A DNA stretch of 12,340 nt, from the NCBI GenBank assembly GCA_003223595.1, contig QHVR01000137.1:1-12340 (forward strand), in the 5' to 3' direction. Each line of letters begins with the position of its first letter. The first letter of the stretch is position 1. Below the pieces are notes generated by a model. That model ran no database searches, was not told where the DNA came from, and saw only the letters and a list, made by a program, of their open reading frames with translations. Shown here piece by piece: positions 11,883 through 12,340 of this stretch. The translations under genes and the position numbers were made by a program. The DNA is from Acidobacteriota bacterium. GTDB lineage: Bacteria; Acidobacteriota; Terriglobia; Terriglobales; Acidobacteriaceae.

Positions 11883-12340
11883 GTGCCTACTCTTACGCGT
11901 CGAATCCGACAGCATGGGGAAGATCGAAGTTCCCTCGAATGTCTATTGGGGGGCGCAGACGCAGCGTTCGCTGCTGCACTTCAATATTGGGCGCGACACC
12001 ATGCCACCGGAGTTGATCCGGGCGTTCGGAATTCTGAAGAAGGCATGCGCACTGGTCAATCAGGATCTCGGGAAACTGCCGGCGGACAAGGCGAAGCTGA
12101 TCGTGCAGGCCGCCGACGAGGTGATTGCCGGAAAGCTGAACGACCAATTCCCTCTACGCATCTGGCAAACCGGAAGCGGCACCCAGACCAACATGAACGT
12201 GAACGAGGTCATCTCGAACCGGGCCATCGAAATTGCCGGCGGAGAGATGGGTTCGAAGAAGCCAATCCATCCCAACGATCACGTAAACATGTCGCAGTCA
12301 TCGAATGACACATTTCCGGCTGCCATGCATATCGCGGCGG
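11883..12340 (+). CDS. fumC: Class II fumarate hydratase, 3' end missing, frame break near start
   Basis: The body reads MGKIEVPSNVYWGAQTQRS from 11914 and runs open to the window end (about 142 codons). TGSGTQTNMNVNEVISNRA and HPNDHVNMSQSSNDTFPAAMHIA are diagnostic of class II fumarase (FumC: fumarate to malate, TCA cycle, cytoplasm) rather than aspartase or argininosuccinate lyase. The family N-terminus R-x-E-x-DSMG is present in the same frame (RVESDSMG from 11896). The best start, GTG 11883 with AGGAG five bases upstream, lies in a different frame: MPTLT joins RVESDSMG only if one base is dropped or two are added near 11895-11900. The only in-frame starts are a TTG at 11848, right at the predicted transcript start, and ATG 11914, which drops the conserved RVESDS. 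Either the sequence has an indel error, the gene is frameshifted, or an unusual start is used. Confidence 0.85.

Noticed and set aside
11883..12308. 141-codon frame starting at GTG 11883
   Set aside because: Beyond the first few codons it is a shadow of fumC; the fumarase motifs are in the frame of ATG 11914.

Overview
The window looks like chromosomal DNA of a soil-type member of the Acidobacteriota. This is an inference from gene content: a secreted HELTH metalloprotease, a PDZ/aspartyl-protease protein, a PEP-CTERM surface protein, a YpdA-type (bacillithiol-associated) reductase, a DUF1844 protein next to YgfZ and a PhnP-like hydrolase, and short hairpin repeats at gene ends. No marker gene for taxonomy is present. 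Base composition and coding style look even throughout, and I see no integrase, transposase, tRNA, rRNA or CRISPR array.

Layout. 1-494 (+): 3' end of an aspartyl-protease/PDZ gene. 541-759 (-): a 72-residue, four-cysteine protein. 885-2426 (-): a secreted zinc metalloprotease. Its promoter overlaps, back to back, the promoter of a methyltransferase gene (2464-3105, +). 3196-4275 (-): an isopropylmalate/isocitrate dehydrogenase family enzyme, divergent from a + strand series: ygfZ (4316-5404), a DUF1844 protein (5440-6036), a PhnP-like metallo-hydrolase (6033-6806), ribF (6895-7869) and an MFS transporter (7969-9237). The DUF1844 and hydrolase genes share an ATGA start/stop overlap. An 80-nt inverted repeat separates the hydrolase from ribF. 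9473-10114 (+): a PEP-CTERM protein with a sigma-54-like promoter candidate, a leader that can form two exclusive hairpins, and a strong terminator. It converges on ypdA (10282-11331, -). 11425-11751 (-): a HigA-type antitoxin with no adjacent toxin. It is divergent from fumC (from about 11883, +), which runs off the end of the window.

How the genes relate. Most are housekeeping or accessory metabolism: Fe-S cluster maintenance (YgfZ), FAD/FMN synthesis (RibF), the TCA cycle (FumC), thiol redox (YpdA) and a branched-chain-amino-acid or related dehydrogenase. They sit among envelope/secreted proteins (metalloprotease, PDZ protein, PEP-CTERM protein). No single pathway spans the window and I see no complete novel system.

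The points most worth a second look are these. A family of hairpin repeats (834-876, 7865-7910, 10205-10250) sits at 3' ends of genes. The small cysteine protein is easily missed. There is a reading-frame break between the fumC start signals and its body. A perfect palindrome between higA and fumC may be a shared operator. The PEP-CTERM gene has a switch-like leader. YpdA and the LeuB-like enzyme lack residues considered important in characterised relatives.
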